Positions 1 to 12,858 are shown, counted from the first letter of the stretch. The stretch is 64,000 nucleotides of DNA from Lepiota brunneoincarnata (GCA_023014365.1 JAEBUN010000016.1:979340-1043339); one strand, 5' to 3'. Translations and numbers: made by a program. The notes: a model not told the origin generated them from the letters alone.

Positions 1-310
1 CCACTTCAGCTCTCATGACAAGACTGAAGTGAGTATCCTATTCATATTCCTAATTATTGTACTAACTCTTTCATGTAGTCTATCTCAGTATTCTACAATA
101 CCTCCCAGCCTGCTGTTAGACACCTCAGCACCCACATTATGAGCTACTGAGGTGAGTAGAGTTTTCACATGTTTTTCCTACTATGATACTTATGCCTATG
201 TTAGACTTGGATATTCTACACAGTGATTGTTGATCAACTCAAGCTAGTGACTAGTGATCAGTGTGTCACTGATACTATTGACTCTACTCAGTTCAACAGT
301 TAATATGCAT
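1..310 (+). repeat. LTR-retroelement leader-like repeat (left edge)
   Basis: The first bases contain CTTCAGCTCTCATG followed closely by CTGAAGTGAGT, which can fold as a short stem (ACTTCAG/CTGAAGT). A second stem of the same kind (CCTCAG/CTGAGG) lies near 126-154. The same arrangement recurs in the same orientation at 63412-63535, just before a gag-like reading frame. I therefore read this stretch as part of an LTR or leader of the same retrotransposon family, cut by the window edge. No coding part is visible here, and where the element ends is unclear. Confidence 0.5.
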
Positions 311-3000
311 GGCCTCTGCAATCAAAAAAAGAGTGAGAGTACAAGGTAAGAGTGTTCATTACAATCAGTCATGACAGGTCATGCTATCTACTGTGTACCG
401 AGGAGCACTGGCCACAGAGCTGGGTTGATAATGTTTAAATGCATGCTGGATGGGGAATGATGAAGGTGGCTCCTTCTCCCTGAACCTGAGTGGTATGACT
501 GTCCCATGGGAGGAATAACTCCATTTCAGCATGAATTATGAGGGCTGCGGACCACTAGACCTCTCACGGTCTCTTACCTGCATCCGTTTGGTCCAGGGTT
601 GGCCCATAGTTATGTAGCACAAACGTAAGCCCTGATCCTGGTAAAGGCAGCATCTGTCCCTCTGCAGGTATCACCCTATGTGTTGGATGTTGCGGATTGG
701 GCTTCTCCCGCTTCGGACTCCCAACCCCTCCTGAGCTTTTGTGGCTTGTCCTTCATTCCTGCTTTTTTACCTCTCTTCTTAACCACCGCGCCCCCAGCCT
801 TCTCTCCCGGCCCCTTGTGATGTTGTTTCATGCAGGTATTTGCTCTACTGAGTACTATTAACTTCCAAATCAATAAATCAATGGACACAAGGACCACTGA
901 TGGCAAGTGCAGGCAAGTAGTGAGTGTAGAGGTCCCGTGTTTAGATTGTAGAAGATTAGAGTACAGTAGGTCGCTTTTCTGACCTAGTGCGATGCCAACA
1001 GCAGAACTGAAGGGTTGTTATACCATCCATCAGTGGGGCCAAGATGATTTTGAAGTTGTTTGCAGCTCATTTGGAATGCGGTGGGGCACCCTGATGACCG
1101 AGTGATGCATGGTTGGGGACGGTCACGCGGTGATGCAACTGTTCCCAACCCCTTTTTTGTATTTTAACGTCCCAGAGGTCATTCCCCATACCTCTACTAC
1201 AGGTCGTGTTATGATCCGTGCTCCTTCTGTATCCGAGGATAACTGGAGACGGCCTTCAATCACTCTACAAGGTGTCCGAGACGGTTGGCCTTATAGAGCT
1301 TAGTGGATCGCGCTCAATGAGATAACGAGGGAAGACGCCAAGTTAAGGCAGAGAGGTAAACGACCGCTGTTAACAAGATTAAAGCTTAAGGCTTTAATCT
1401 CTACTTGTACAGGCCTTATATACCTATGAGGTGCTATATACTCGTTATAGGTTACTTGGCTGTTCTACTGGTCGTGCGCAGTCCTGACCATGATGCACAT
1501 CCTGGCTGATGGCATCCTAGCGTTATTTATATTACAATGAGTCAGTACTCTCGCTACTGCTGTGCGATGTTCCATCGCTTTCCTCTGACTCATAATCTTC
1601 TTCTCCCGATTGTATCAGGTCGAGCAATGTTACTAGGGCGGCGGCCCCAATGCCCTGCATGAGGTGCACCACCAGTGCTCACTCCCCATACAGTCCAGCA
1701 AGGAAACGCTATTTGAGTAGTCACCGTCCTCCCCTGCCCTCTACTTTGTCCTCTGGCTGACTGGATGTCACATTCTACTCGTCCTGGCTCATCACCGTTG
1801 GTATGGGTGGTGGCGTTCCTGTTCTTGCTGCTTTGGGCGGCCGTCATTTGACCCCTTTGATGGGGTTCCCAACCCCCAGTGAGGTGTTGTGCGGACGGGG
1901 ATAATAAAACATATTTATGTGCCTCTCTCGATGGGTTTGCCGGCCCAATGGCCATGTGGGGTCCCATAGCCAGCAAACTGAGTTACTGCCAAAAAAACCG
2001 TTGCTTGTTTAGCTGGAGGAGATGAAACAAATGATGATCCTGCTTTTTTTTTCTATTTTTTTGTATTCTGCATTTATATACTGCAACAAGCAAACTAGTG
2101 CTAAGTCGCGGTGAGCCCACTATATCAACAGACAGGGCCCCATCACGTGGTGGAATATCTATAGGGATAAAAGTTCAGGAAATGCCTGTAAAGGTTTCTA
2201 GCAGTGTGGTATGTCCTACATGTCAAAGGTGTGACGTCTGTATTGTAAAGTGGCAGTAAGTGGAAAAGGCAAGAACATACTAATAAAAGGAATATAAGAA
2301 TTGTTGTAAGAGCCAGATGGAGCGGGTGGGCCATCAGTCTTGTATGGGCCCTTCTGGCTCCTCTTCCCCTGGAGCATGGTCAACGTGTGGGATCTCATTG
2401 ATAGCTGGGTGGTGTCGTTGTGGTGGGCCTTTGCCACAGGCACCAGATATCTCAAGGGAGGATGCTAGTGCCAATATACCATCCTTAGTACCCAAGATGT
2501 CTTGGAGGTAGAGGGGGTTGGAGATATCTCTCAGGATGTGGCAGGTGCCGTTCGTATAGAGGGCAGGTGCAGAGTACGTGTTCGTGTCTCTGTCGTTCAC
2601 ATGGTCCTGCTGTGGGCAAGTCAATAAAAATCTTAAACCAGCTGATCTACAGAAAACTAGCTTGATCAGCGCTGAGAATGCCACATTCCGAGACGACTTT
2701 ATTAAGTTCACATCATGGCAAGAGGGAGTTAACTGTGGAGTTTCAGATGAGGAGTGGGAAGACTTGGGGTCAGGTGAGGAGGCTTTGGAGGTTGTGGAAG
2801 CCACCCACCCGGTGACTGAGGTTCTTGCACGGATGGATGTTGAACCTACTTCAGGTCCATCAGTGGATGTATTCAGTGCTTCGATGAGACCGGGGACATT
2901 GAGCATAGGGCGAAAATTGGCTTTACAACCCAAAATTTATCTCAATCATTTTTGTGAGTCTGAAGAATCGGTCTGACAGTTTTGATATATGACCAATCCA
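311..3000. other. Gene-poor, repeat-derived stretch
   Basis: No gene could be supported. Two overlapping open frames lie on opposite strands: plus 2578-2976 (132 codons, acidic C-terminal half) and minus 2334-2933 (199 codons, Ser/Thr/Pro rich). They share the same DNA, so at most one is real, and neither resembles a family I know. An LTR-like segment is listed separately at 1368-1536. Confidence 0.4.
1368..1536 (-). repeat. Possible solo LTR or LTR fragment (169 bp)
   Basis: Read on the minus strand the segment begins TGTAATATAAATAACG and ends CTTTAATCTTGTTAACA, so it has the TG...CA ends of an LTR. It carries TATA-like motifs (GTATATAG, GTATATAAGG) followed by an R-like stretch. No target-site duplication is visible (ACCGC on one side, ATGAG on the other), and no clear primer-binding site or polypurine tract adjoins it. 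It may be a diverged solo LTR or a chance match. Confidence 0.3.
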
Positions 3001-3454
3001 TTCATTTGCGTCAGACGGGTAGGTGATCTGCTTGCTGTGGCTGCTATTATACAAAGTTGGCTGTGACTAAGCACTTAGCACCACAGTCTGAGCGTATTTT
3101 ACCGTTCAATTTGCTTGCATCGTAGACATTATAGACATATTTTACCCAGAGTCCTTGAGCACCCTCTTCCCAAACACCACTGGCATAGTTACCGTTCTTT
3201 CTTCTCGGAGCATCCACAACTTTTATTTTTACTCACGTTACCTCGGTTGACCGTTTCCCTCCGCTTCCACCTGCGGTAGTGGAACATAGCCGGAGCAACC
3301 ATACAGCAAAGACTCTGCTACCATAAAATGTAACCAAGCACCCGCAAGACAAAACGAGAATATCATGCCCCATATTTCCACACTATAACTACCAAACATA
3401 ATAACCGATGGTTTTATACTACCACATTCATGCTGCTCGGCGTGGTATCAACTA

Positions 3455-5981
3455 TTAACCGCTCCCAAATGCCTCAACATGCAACGAAATCGTCGGTCCA
3501 CCTCTTAAGATATCAACAACCCGCGGCTGTCGGATCGTCTTGCGAACGGCACCCGCAAGCGCATGCGTTCCGCAAACTTACAACCCACCAAAACAGTGAG
3601 AGATCAACATCACAAAAAACAAATAAGCAGACATACCCGTAACAGCCATCGCATCCTTGGCCAATGCAATTTCACCTCTGATCAGGTCCTCCAAATCGGC
3701 ACGGCCTTGATGTGTTTTGACAATCGGCAAGGTAAGGACATGACCTGCATCCTTGGTACCACTCGACGGGCCCGCCTCGGCTTCCTTGTGCTCATCAACG
3801 GAGCCCGAGTGTTTCTCGGTTCCAGAAGCGGTGTCGTCGTCGAGGGATTCAATATCGGGGGTTGATCCAGGGGTGGTTGCACCTGTGGTGAAGATATGGA
3901 TGTTGAGAATGAGGCCCGGAGGAAGATCTTGGAGTGTGTTGAGAAGCTCAGCTTGGATCCAGTCGATGTGGTCTGTGTATCATATTTAATGAGCAGCCGC
4001 AAAGGGAAGCGCTGTGGGTTTAGCAAGGTGCTCACCTAGATTCCGGACTGTCCACGCAAAGGTGAGTCGGCGACATGCCAGCCCTTGGGTCTTTGAACGT
4101 CTAAACATAATTCAGTACCCGTATATATATATAAATATAAAACCTCTACTCACTCGATCAAATCCATAAACAACGGCAGTGTAAACGCAATCCCAGATCC
4201 ACCAGCGAAGAGCAATACCGTGTCGTATCCCACAAACAGGGGCGGTGAGCTGTACGGCCCATCGACAAGCACTCTCACCGGACCACCAGCCTCGACGGCA
4301 TTAAGCAACCTTTTAGTCAATCCATCACGCACCCGGATAAAGAAGGTGAGATGTTTCCGACCACCATCTTGGGCCCGCTTGGTGTTTATAGTCGCAATGG
4401 TAAATGGGTGCGCCTCGAGTGGGGAGGCCGATATTCCAGGAAATGTGAGATAAACGCTTTGTCCTGCTCGCCAGTTGAACAGAGGAGGACTTGGGATTGT
4501 CAATCGAAGGAAGTGCGTTGTGAGGAGGTCGAATTTGACACCTTGAGCGTTAGCGATCGTGGTGCTGGTCGTTTTATTGCCGTCAGTTTGTGCGGTTTTG
4601 GTACAGGCAGAGATGACCAGACGGAGCACGCGGATGAAGCGGTCGAGACCCCAGAGGAGGAACGACGGCCAGATGTAACTCCCGAACCTGTGATTGGCTT
4701 GCGTAATTGATTCTTACGACTGATGGTGTGAAGAGGAAGGCTTACTCTAGACTGGCAGCATGGAAGTATGCAGATAGGAGACATATGCTATCCGTAACTC
4801 CATCAGCCCCATTTCCATTAGCGGCCTTTTCCGAGGAATCCTACTTACAACACCAGGACGAAATGGACAATTAGGAAAAATTCGTATGCCCTGTCCCTGA
4901 CGGGCCGGATGGAAACGATAGCGAGCAGAGTCAAGGCTACACCTGCGACGATACCCGCTTGCATCTCTGGGACGGTGACAGCGACCTTTCCCACGAGTCT
5001 GTATATACAATACAGTGTCGGTAAGAACGCTTGAGTGTGTGAGTTCGTGTAATTTACCCTAGGTCCGCCTGATAGAATTGGTGTTATTAGAGATATGTGT
5101 ATTGAGAGGATAAAGGCCAGCCTACCCTTCCCCCGGCATGAAGCCAAATCAGTACGACGAGAACCCGCGCGGTCATACCATGTAAGTAAATGAGCTGTTA
5201 TCCTTTGATGTGAGCGAGAGATTTGGTAGGACTGGCTGGCCTGACCTTGTCAAAACTGATGCCGGTAAAGTCTAGGTGACTGATCAGCGATTCCGGAACA
5301 GCAGAGGCACCCAAAAATAAAGAACACCCACAAGAGATGATATTATTCTTCATTCCCAATGCAGTCACCAAAGGCAACTTGGATTGAAACAATATTCCCA
5401 GCGATATTGGCATAATAGTGTGGATCAAACTTGACTCCCTTTGTCGAGGTTGCTGGACAAACGCCCCATCAGTTCTAGGCCTGTAAAAGCGCCCCAGGCT
5501 CAGGCTCGATCTTACTATTAATCAATGACCAAGCGAGACAGATAACGATGTACGTTGCTGTCAACAAGACTTCCATCATGTTGAGTGTGTACGACGTGCC
5601 AATGGTAATTGTCCAACGGAACGAGAGTGCGCGGAACGTATCATTGAGAGCCCAGGGGAGACGCGAAAGGGAAATGGTGCCTCGGGTGTCCGTGGTAGTA
5701 AGTGCCGCCGCCGCAGATGACGATGACAACGACAATGACGACCTGCCCCTCTGAGTCGCTGCCCGTAGGCGTCTGGAGCGACCGTACCCAAATGCAATGT
5801 TGACAAAATGGCATATGGAGACAAGAAAGATGAGAGACAGGAGGAAGTACCAGACTTGTATTGGGTAGGTCTTGGCATGGACGATGCGGATAGCGCGATC
5901 TGGATCGGGTGTTTGGGACCCAGGGGTTATGACGAGAACTTTGGTTGGGGAGAAGTTGACCGTTGGAGATGGGTTTTCCAT
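3455..5981 (-). pseudogene. Ferric/cupric reductase (FRE family), frameshifted copy
   Basis: Eleven exons read on the minus strand: 5981-5516, 5434-5332, 5271-5246, 5194-5126, 5068-5058, 4998-4849, 4787-4746, 4687-4154, 4100-4036, 3972-3637, 3576-3455. All splice positions match the intact paralogue at 10244-12763. The encoded parts include both bis-haem helices with H-x13-H (LHGMTARVLVVLIWLH and VHFVLVFICLLSAYFH), the FAD motif HPFT, GPYSSPP, the NADPH loop AGGSG and the C-terminal VCGTHAL segment. Exon 2 is 103 bases against 102 in the paralogue. One extra base near 5370-5389 shifts the frame between the conserved HYYANIAG and LPLVTALG segments. The summed exons are 1924 bases, not a multiple of three. 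Everything else is open, so the lesion is recent, or a base-call error. It is a plasma-membrane metalloreductase by family. The TATA and iron-type GATA sites upstream remain. Confidence 0.85.
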
Positions 5982-6109
5982 TGTTGTTCTAGTGCTGGAT
6001 AGCCGCCGCTGCTGCCCCTGAATTCAGGCCGGAGAGGCTTAGATGTAGGGAAGCAGTAAAAGCGAAGGACAATGAGACGCCAAAGCTTGGGATGGCTAGT
6101 TTGGAAGCT

Positions 6110-6116
6110 TTTTATA
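6110..6116 (-). promoter_or_regulatory. TATA box of the upstream-unit ferric reductase
   Basis: TATAAAA on the minus strand within CTTGTATAAAAAGC, about 130 bases before the ATG at 5981. The same string precedes the paralogous gene at 12859-12865, so it lies in the duplicated promoter. Confidence 0.6.
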
Positions 6117-6338
6117 CAAGTAGACGCGCAATAGAAGCAGGGACCGGATTGCACAAGGCAGGACACACGATTACCCCTCTTCTCCTTCCTGCCGGACCTC
6201 GGCTCTCGCCCTCCCACCTGCAATTTTTTGTCTTCGAAGATACGTAAAGATACGTTGGCACTCATAAGCGTTGTGGTGAGCCTGCCTATGGTCGGACTAT
6301 CGTCTCATTTCTCCATTCATCCGGTTATTTTTGGCTTT

Positions 6339-6397
6339 ATCAGATAAGTGCGTTGTTCTCGGCTGTTATCTGATAAATGGAAGACATCTTATCAGAC
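6339..6397. promoter_or_regulatory. Cluster of iron-type GATA sites (ATCWGATAA)
   Basis: Two perfect matches to ATCWGATAA: ATCAGATAA at 6339-6347 and ATCTGATAA at 6368-6376. A near match, GTCTGATAA, lies on the minus strand at 6389-6397. This is the published binding motif of fungal iron-responsive GATA repressors (Fep1, Sre1, SreA, Urbs1 type). The cluster lies about 360-415 bases upstream of the ferric reductase start at 5981. A ferric reductase is a classical target of such a repressor, so iron-repressed expression is the natural inference. Binding is not shown here. Confidence 0.65.
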
Positions 6398-8439
6398 AGG
6401 GGATGTTATCGCCATCTGAGGAGTGAGAGAGATATGCCCCAAATAGGGTTAACGCACTTCATTGTTTGAGATGAAGGAACGTAGGCATCAAAAACGTGGA
6501 GGGATGGAAGGCCCTTGGAGCGGTCATAAGGGTGCAGCGGTATAAGGCTGACCCCGTAATCCAACCACGTGGCGAGGTGTTGATATATATATGCAGAGGT
6601 CCTTGTTGCGAGCCGAGGGGGCGTTTATGCCGCCGTGAAGTGGGCGCGTACATGAGTAAAGGCACGAGTTATACACTTAGGTGGCCCGACCATAGTTCCG
6701 TGATTCGCCGTCTAGCATCAGCGCTTGACAAGCCTGCTGCGTGGTGATCATGGAGATTGAACGCCGTTGGAATAACCTGCCGGTAGATTCAGGCTCTCAC
6801 TCAGTCGACTCAACAAGTGAGGTCGCGGTAGTGGTTAAAGAGTCGACGGGTTGCTTTCTGATTTGGTGTGATGCCAAACTCAAGATCTGTTATACCATCC
6901 ATTAAGTGATTTTGGGAAACGTGGTGGAGCACCCTGATGATCGTATTGGAATGAGTGTTATCGGCAAACTGACGGAATGCCGATGTCCGGATCGCCTGAT
7001 TACCTTGTGGTGGCGGCCATGTTGTACGCAGGATATACGCGTAGTCTGCACTCTGAGTCCTTGTCCGTTTACCTCCTACCCCCGTCATCGTCGTCTCTTC
7101 AACCACTCCTGGTAGTAGTCGTGGTATCTTGCGGTTAGTCATTCCCTCATTCCTTCGTTTGCAGCATCATTGAATCTTGGTAATCGTACCATAGTTCTCT
7201 TACCACTGTTCTTGATGGGTGCTTATGATAGGCTCGCTTGACGGGAGCTTGGAAGCGATATGTCTGAGGATGGATAGGACTGGTTCGGAATCCGTGAACA
7301 TTCTTTGCATTTGACGATGTCACCAGGTGAGAGGCAGAAGTGCTTGGAGAGGTCAATGTAGCCTTCTTCCTTCGACGCGGAGACGATGTCCTCATTGCGA
7401 CTTACAAAATGCGTTGCTGGATGGAGTGGATATGATGACTCCGAGATGCAGACCGTGCCTCCTGTGTCGTCATATTCGAGCTGTGGGAGATTATGAAGAC
7501 TAATTGTTGATTGAAGAGGCAGACGAACGGCTACATGTGTACTAGATGTCACACGTCACCTCCTGTACAATAGATTTCGGAGGACGAAATTGTAACGAGC
7601 CTCGGATCAAGGACCTCGGAGCGCTCGTGCCCAAGGGTCCATCAAACCCTCCGCAGCCATCATTTGACCCCCACTTTCGACAACCTCCTCGATCCGCTTG
7701 TGACCTGACCTGTCCTTGGATCGAGATATTTTTCTTCATTACTAGTCCCTTCCCTGAGCGTGATCACGGATTCGCATTCTCTTATTTTCTATGTCTCGCA
7801 TACAACCTCTTTTGCCTATCCACTTTCTGCTCCCTAATCCTTCACTAGCGTAGTGGAGAATTTTTTCTTACATCACTCGCTTCACCCACTCCGTCCCTCA
7901 GAAGTAGTCTGATAGTTTCCTTGGATCTCATTTTCCTCCTTTTCGAACATAGCAAAGAAGTAATTCACAGGTATTCTCACTCGTATATAAATCATGGCTC
8001 TCGGCGACTCATTCGCTAGTTAATACAGGAACAGACCTTTCGTCTACCCCTATCCCTCAATCCCTCTCTCTTTTTGACAACGAGTTCCCCGGTTTTTGAA
8101 GCCAAGTGGTCGTTTCGCCGATCACGCTTACACCCACCCTCTTTTCGTTTCGTTTGCGTTTCGACTGCAGGCGAGTCTCTCGCTCTTCGAAACCCCTTGT
8201 AATTGTGCAAAAGCTGTTGAGGCCCTGGATAATTGAAGTATATATTATACTCATTCAGGGGGATTGTGACGGATTATTTGCAAACACCACAAGCCGTTAT
8301 GGCACTTGATCAGGGATTCTAATGGGTTGCAACAGAAATGAGGATTCGGTGATAATAGCGAAACCATAATCAGATCAAGGCTGGAATAGATCCTACATAC
8401 TTATCCGCGCACCTCACTTATTGGGTGGGCTAGTTCCAA
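6398..8439. other. Intergenic region between the duplicated units
   Basis: 6398-6850 still belongs to duplicated unit A. From 6850 to 8440 the sequence is not shared with unit B. Apart from the minus-strand frame at 7223-7552 I see no gene. Confidence 0.5.
7223..7552 (-). CDS. Small hypothetical protein (109 codons)
   Basis: Uninterrupted minus-strand frame from an ATG at 7552 to a stop at 7223. It encodes a hydrophilic protein with four cysteines, two of them in KCKEC near residue 80. No domain, signal peptide or membrane segment is evident. It lies in the part between the two reductase units that is not duplicated. A second frame (7147-7395) overlaps it on the same strand. I do not recognise it, and it may be chance. 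Confidence 0.25.
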   Translation of the reverse strand: MTSSTHVAVRLPLQSTISLHNLPQLEYDDTGGTVCISESSYPLHPATHFVSRNEDIVSASKEEGYIDLSKHFCLSPGDIVKCKECSRIPNQSYPSSDISLPSSRQASLS

Positions 8440-10243
8440 GTTATAAGGCCGTTTAGTTTGCTTGTGTCGTGGACAAAATAGAAGCATTTTACCCAGTCGC
8501 GAGTCCTTGGGCTTCCCCCTCCCAAATACCCCCTAGCACAATTGCGTAGTACAGTACATATTTGCGCTTCTTTCTTCTAGGAACATTCACTTCTTGGTTC
8601 AGTCCCGGGGACCTCGCACTTTCGCAGCCTGCTGCCCCGCATCTTCGGAGACGGCCGGCATGATGCTTAGGTAAGAGGTTTGGATAGACGAAAAAAGTCG
8701 TGGTATAAAAGGCTATACGCAGTGGGCCGGCCCCTCATCAGCTACCGTGCTGGGAGGAATCCGGGTGGGAGGGATGTCGGAGAACATTATTAGCCGGTCC
8801 GGCAGACTAATTAATAGGGGGAGTCAGAGTAGCCGGTTTTGGGCCGGTTTTGATGTCAGACATCAATCAAGAGGGATCCGGTTTCAATGGTCGCCGTGTG
8901 AAGACCGTAGATCGATTTTCATCGTCGATCTATGACTCTCGTTCAGAACTCATGCATTAATTACCATGGATTTCGAGTAAGTAATAGAAGAATATAAAAC
9001 TTTATGTTCAGCCATGACTCCACTGACTCCTCTCACCTTCCGATATGCCCCGCCACACAAAACGTCAAAAGCAGGCCACAGAACTCATGTACTATCACAA
9101 GGTTCAAGCCAAATGGAAAAGTCCGACATGGGGAGCAAATCCCGAGGACTATAAAAATCACAAAAAAAAAAAAAACCGAATGGAAGGCAGTACACGAAAA
9201 GCGAAACAACCGCTGTCACATCTCACCTTGCCCCCCTTTGATTCCGATCATTTTAATCTTCAAGTAATTGATGATCTTTTTGGTCCAGCTCAAGTTCTCG
9301 TGCCTTAACCTCTCGACCACTGAATCTGATGCATCATCAAGGATCAGACATATCACAGCTCTCTACTTCCTCGAGTTCTTGCTCAACTGCCAACGCCACC
9401 AGCACATGGAGGATAAAGGCCATTCTTGATCTCGGTTTCACCCGGTAAATTCTTCCAGCTATATTTGTGGTTATCTTCAGTCCCAACTTTTAGATCGAGC
9501 TGGTCAGGTGTCAAGGTAATTGTAGCTCAACACACCTGTGTCAGGACGCTTCACTTCGGAACTGTCCCTCTTATCAGAAATTTCCCTGTTTTTGGATGAC
9601 AGGTGTATTCTTCTTTGGACCCTTTCGCTAAGACTCGTTGACATGTTGCGAATGGAAGGTTTCCCAGGATAAATTGACGAATGTACATTGGATGAGAGAA
9701 AGCGGACAAGGCAGAGGGGGAGTGTGCACACAAACCAAGTATGCAATCAAACCCAAGTAAACATAAACCGTAAAAAAAATACATAATTCGGATTTGTTGA
9801 TGGTGGATCGGATTATTCCAAGAGTGGTCGGAGTGAAGTCCGATCATGATTCGATCTTGGGAAGGGTCAAACCACGCTTGATCGGATCATTTTGACCGAC
9901 AGCATAACCGACCCAAACGGGCCACTCAAACTCCCCCTAACATATCCAATATATGTTTAGTTCATACTCCACAGCCATAAGTTAGGTGGTCGAATTCTGT
10001 TGCTACACGAGCCAAGACGTGTCAGGGCAGCGCTTAAGCCCCCTGATCTTCGCAAGGGCAAAACCCGCATGAGCTCCCCCCCAGCTTCGATTTCATTAAC
10101 ATAGAATGCTATCCAGCACCTGCAAGCAAGACAAAACGAGAATATCACGGCTTGTATTTCCACACCGTAACTACCAAACATGATAACCAATGACCCTATA
10201 CTATCACATACATATGACTCTGCCCGGTATTGACTATTAAGTA

Positions 10244-12763
10244 TTAACCACTCCCAAATGACTCAATATGTAACGAAATCGTTGGTCCACCCCTTAAGAT
10301 ATCAACCACCCGCGGCTGTCGGATCGTCTTGCGAACAGCAGCCGCAAGCGCATGTGTTCCACAAACTGACAACCCCCACCAATCAATCAGTAAGAGATCA
10401 ACATCACCAAAAAAAAAAAAATAGCAAACATACTCGTAACAGCCATCGCATCCTTGGCCAACGCAATTTCACTTTTGATCATGTCCTCCAAATCCGCACG
10501 GCCTTGATGCGTCTTGACAATCGGCAAGGCAAGAATATCATTTGCGTCCTTGGCACTATTCGACATGCCTGCCTCTGCTTCCTTGTCCTCATCAACGGAG
10601 CTCGAGGGATTCTCTGTTCCTGAAGCAGTGTCTTCGTCGAGGGATTCACTGTCGGCGATGGATCCAGGGGTGGTTGCACCCGTGATGAATATATGGATGT
10701 TGAGAATGAGGCCCGGAGGGAGATCCCGGAGTGTGTTGAGAAGATCAGCTCGGATCCCACCGATGTGGTCTATGGATCATGTTCAATGAGCAGCTGCAAG
10801 GGGGAAACGTTGTGACGTTGAGAAAGGTGCTTACCTGAATTCCGGACTGTCCACGCAAAGGTGAGTCGGCGGCAGGCCAATCCTTGGGTTTTTGAACGTC
10901 TAAACATAATTAAGTACCCATGTAAAAAGGTAAAAATTTCCAAGGCTCACTCGATCAAATCCATAAACAACGGCAGCGTCAAGGAAATTCCAGATCCACC
11001 AGCAAAGAGCAATACCGTGTCGTATCCCACAAACAGGGGCGGTGAGTTGTACGGCCCATCGACGAGCACTGTCACCGGCCCACCAGCCTCGACGGCACCA
11101 AGCAACCTTTTAGTCAATCCATTGTGCACCCCTATAAAGAAGGTGAGGTGTTTCCGACCACCATCTTGGGCCCGTTTGGTGTTTATAGTCGCGATGGTAA
11201 ATGGGTGCGCCTCGAGTGGGGAGGCCGATATTCCGGGAAAATTGAGATAAACGCTTTGTCCCGCTCGCCAGTTGAACAGAGGAGGACTTGGGATTGTCAA
11301 TCGAAGGAGGCGCGTTGAGATGAGGTCGAGTTTGGCACCTTGGGTGCTAGCGATTGTGGTACTGGTCATTTTATTGTCGGTAGGTGCAGGTCTGGTAAAG
11401 AGGGAGATGACCAGACGGAGCACGCGGATGAAGCGGTCGAGACCCCAGAGGATGAGCGACGGCCAGATATAACGCCCGAACCTGTGATTGGCTTGAGTTG
11501 GTGATTCTTGTGATTGATGCTGTGAAGAGGAAGGCTTACTGTAGATAGGTGGTGTGGAAGTATGCAGATAGGAGACATATGCTGTTCGTGATTCAATCAG
11601 CACCATTTCCATTGCCCGCCTTGTTTGAGGAATCCTACTTACAATACCAGGACGAAATGGGCAATTAGGAAAAATTCGTATGCCCTGTCCCTGATGGGCC
11701 GGATGGAAACAATAGCAAGCAGAGTCAAGGCGGTGGCTGCGATGATGCCCGCTTGTATCTGTGGGACAGTGATAGCGACATCGTCTACGAGTCTGTACGA
11801 TGCAGAGTCAGTAAGCATGCTTGAGTGTGAGTTCGTGTAATTTACCCTAGGCGTATCTGATAGAATTGATGCCATTAGAGATATGTATATTGAGACGATC
11901 AAAGCCAGCTTACCCTTCCCCCGGCGTGAAGCCCAATTAAGACGACGAGAACTCGTGCAGTCATACCATGCAAGTACCTGAGCTGTTATCCTTGGATGTG
12001 AGCGAGGGATTTGATAGGACCGCCTTGACTGACCTTGTCAAAACTGATGCCGGTTAAGTCTAGGTGACTGATCAGCGATCCGGAACAGCAGAGGCACCCC
12101 AAAACAAAAAAACACCTACAAGAGATGATATTATTCTTCATTCCCAATGCAGTCACCAAAGGCAACTGAGTTGCAACAATACTCCCAGCGATATTGGCAT
12201 AATAGTGTGGATCAAACTTGACTCCCTTTGTCGAGGTTGCTGGAAAAATACCCCGTCAGTCCTGGTCCCGTAAAAAGTACCCCAGGCTCAAGCTTGATCT
12301 TACTATTAATCAACGACCAAGCGAAACAGATGGCAAGATACGTTGCTGTCAACAAGACTTCCACCAAGTTGATCGTGAACGACTTTCCGATGGAAATTGT
12401 CCAACGAAACAAGAGTGCGCGGAACGTATCATTGAGAGCCAAGGGGAGGCGCGAAAGGGAAATGGGGCCTCGGGTCTCTGTAGCAGTAGGTGCCACCGCC
12501 ATAGAGGGCGATGATGACGACGACTGGCCGGTCTGAGTCGCTGCTCGCAGGCGTCTGGAGCGAGCATACCCATATGCAATGTTGATAAAGTGGCATATGG
12601 AGACGAGAAAGATGAGAGACAGGACGAAGTACCAGACTTGGATTGGGTAGGTCTTGGCGTGGAAGACGCGGATGGCGCGATCTGGGTCAGGCTTTTGAGC
12701 CCTAGGGGCTATGTCGAGAACTTGGGTTGGGGTGAAGTTGACCGTTGGAGGTGGGGTTGCCAT
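10244..12763 (-). CDS. Ferric/cupric reductase, FRE family, intact copy
   Basis: Eleven exons on the minus strand: 12763-12304, 12221-12120, 12059-12034, 11982-11914, 11856-11846, 11792-11643, 11581-11540, 11481-10951, 10899-10835, 10769-10434, 10365-10244. They total 1914 bases, 637 residues, typical for the family. The protein moves electrons from NADPH through FAD and two haems across the plasma membrane to reduce Fe(III) or Cu(II). Order of parts: N-terminal helices; haem helix pairs with H201/H215 and H268/H282, both H-x13-H; FAD-binding domain with HPFT at about 379-382; GPYNSPP; NADPH loop AGGSG at about 447-451; an acidic Ser/Glu-rich insert; the C-terminal ICGTHAL segment. Exon 5 is only 11 bases. 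The start is the first ATG after a TATA box at 12859. Compared with its broken neighbour, the upstream GATA sites are degraded. Confidence 0.92.
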
Positions 12764-12858
12764 CTTGGTTTTAGTGCCGGATGAGGCTTAGATGTGGGGA
12801 TGCAGGGAAGGCGAAGGACAATGAGAAGCCGAAGTTTAGGCTGGCCAGCTTGGGGGCT

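Larger units (their letters stand above)
3000..6850. repeat. Segmental duplication, unit A
   Basis: This block is homologous to 8440-13740. The similarity covers the 3' flank (tract with TTTACCCAG...GAGTCCTTG at about 3130 and 8490), the whole ferric reductase gene with its introns, the promoter, and a further kilobase upstream (GGAGGGATGGAA at about 6500 and 13155; CTGCCGGT near 6780 and 13650). Because introns and flanks are shared, the copy arose at DNA level. About 1.6 kb (6850-8440) separates the units and is not shared. Confidence 0.85.

Noticed and set aside
2334..2976. Opposed open frames of 199 and 132 codons
   Set aside because: They overlap on opposite strands and neither shows a domain, so no gene is called.
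5198..5428. Continuous frame in the broken reductase that reads through intron 2
   Set aside because: The intact paralogue shows that 5272-5331 is an intron, and the read-through would insert residues into the conserved IIS-FTGISFDK segment. It does not repair the frameshift.
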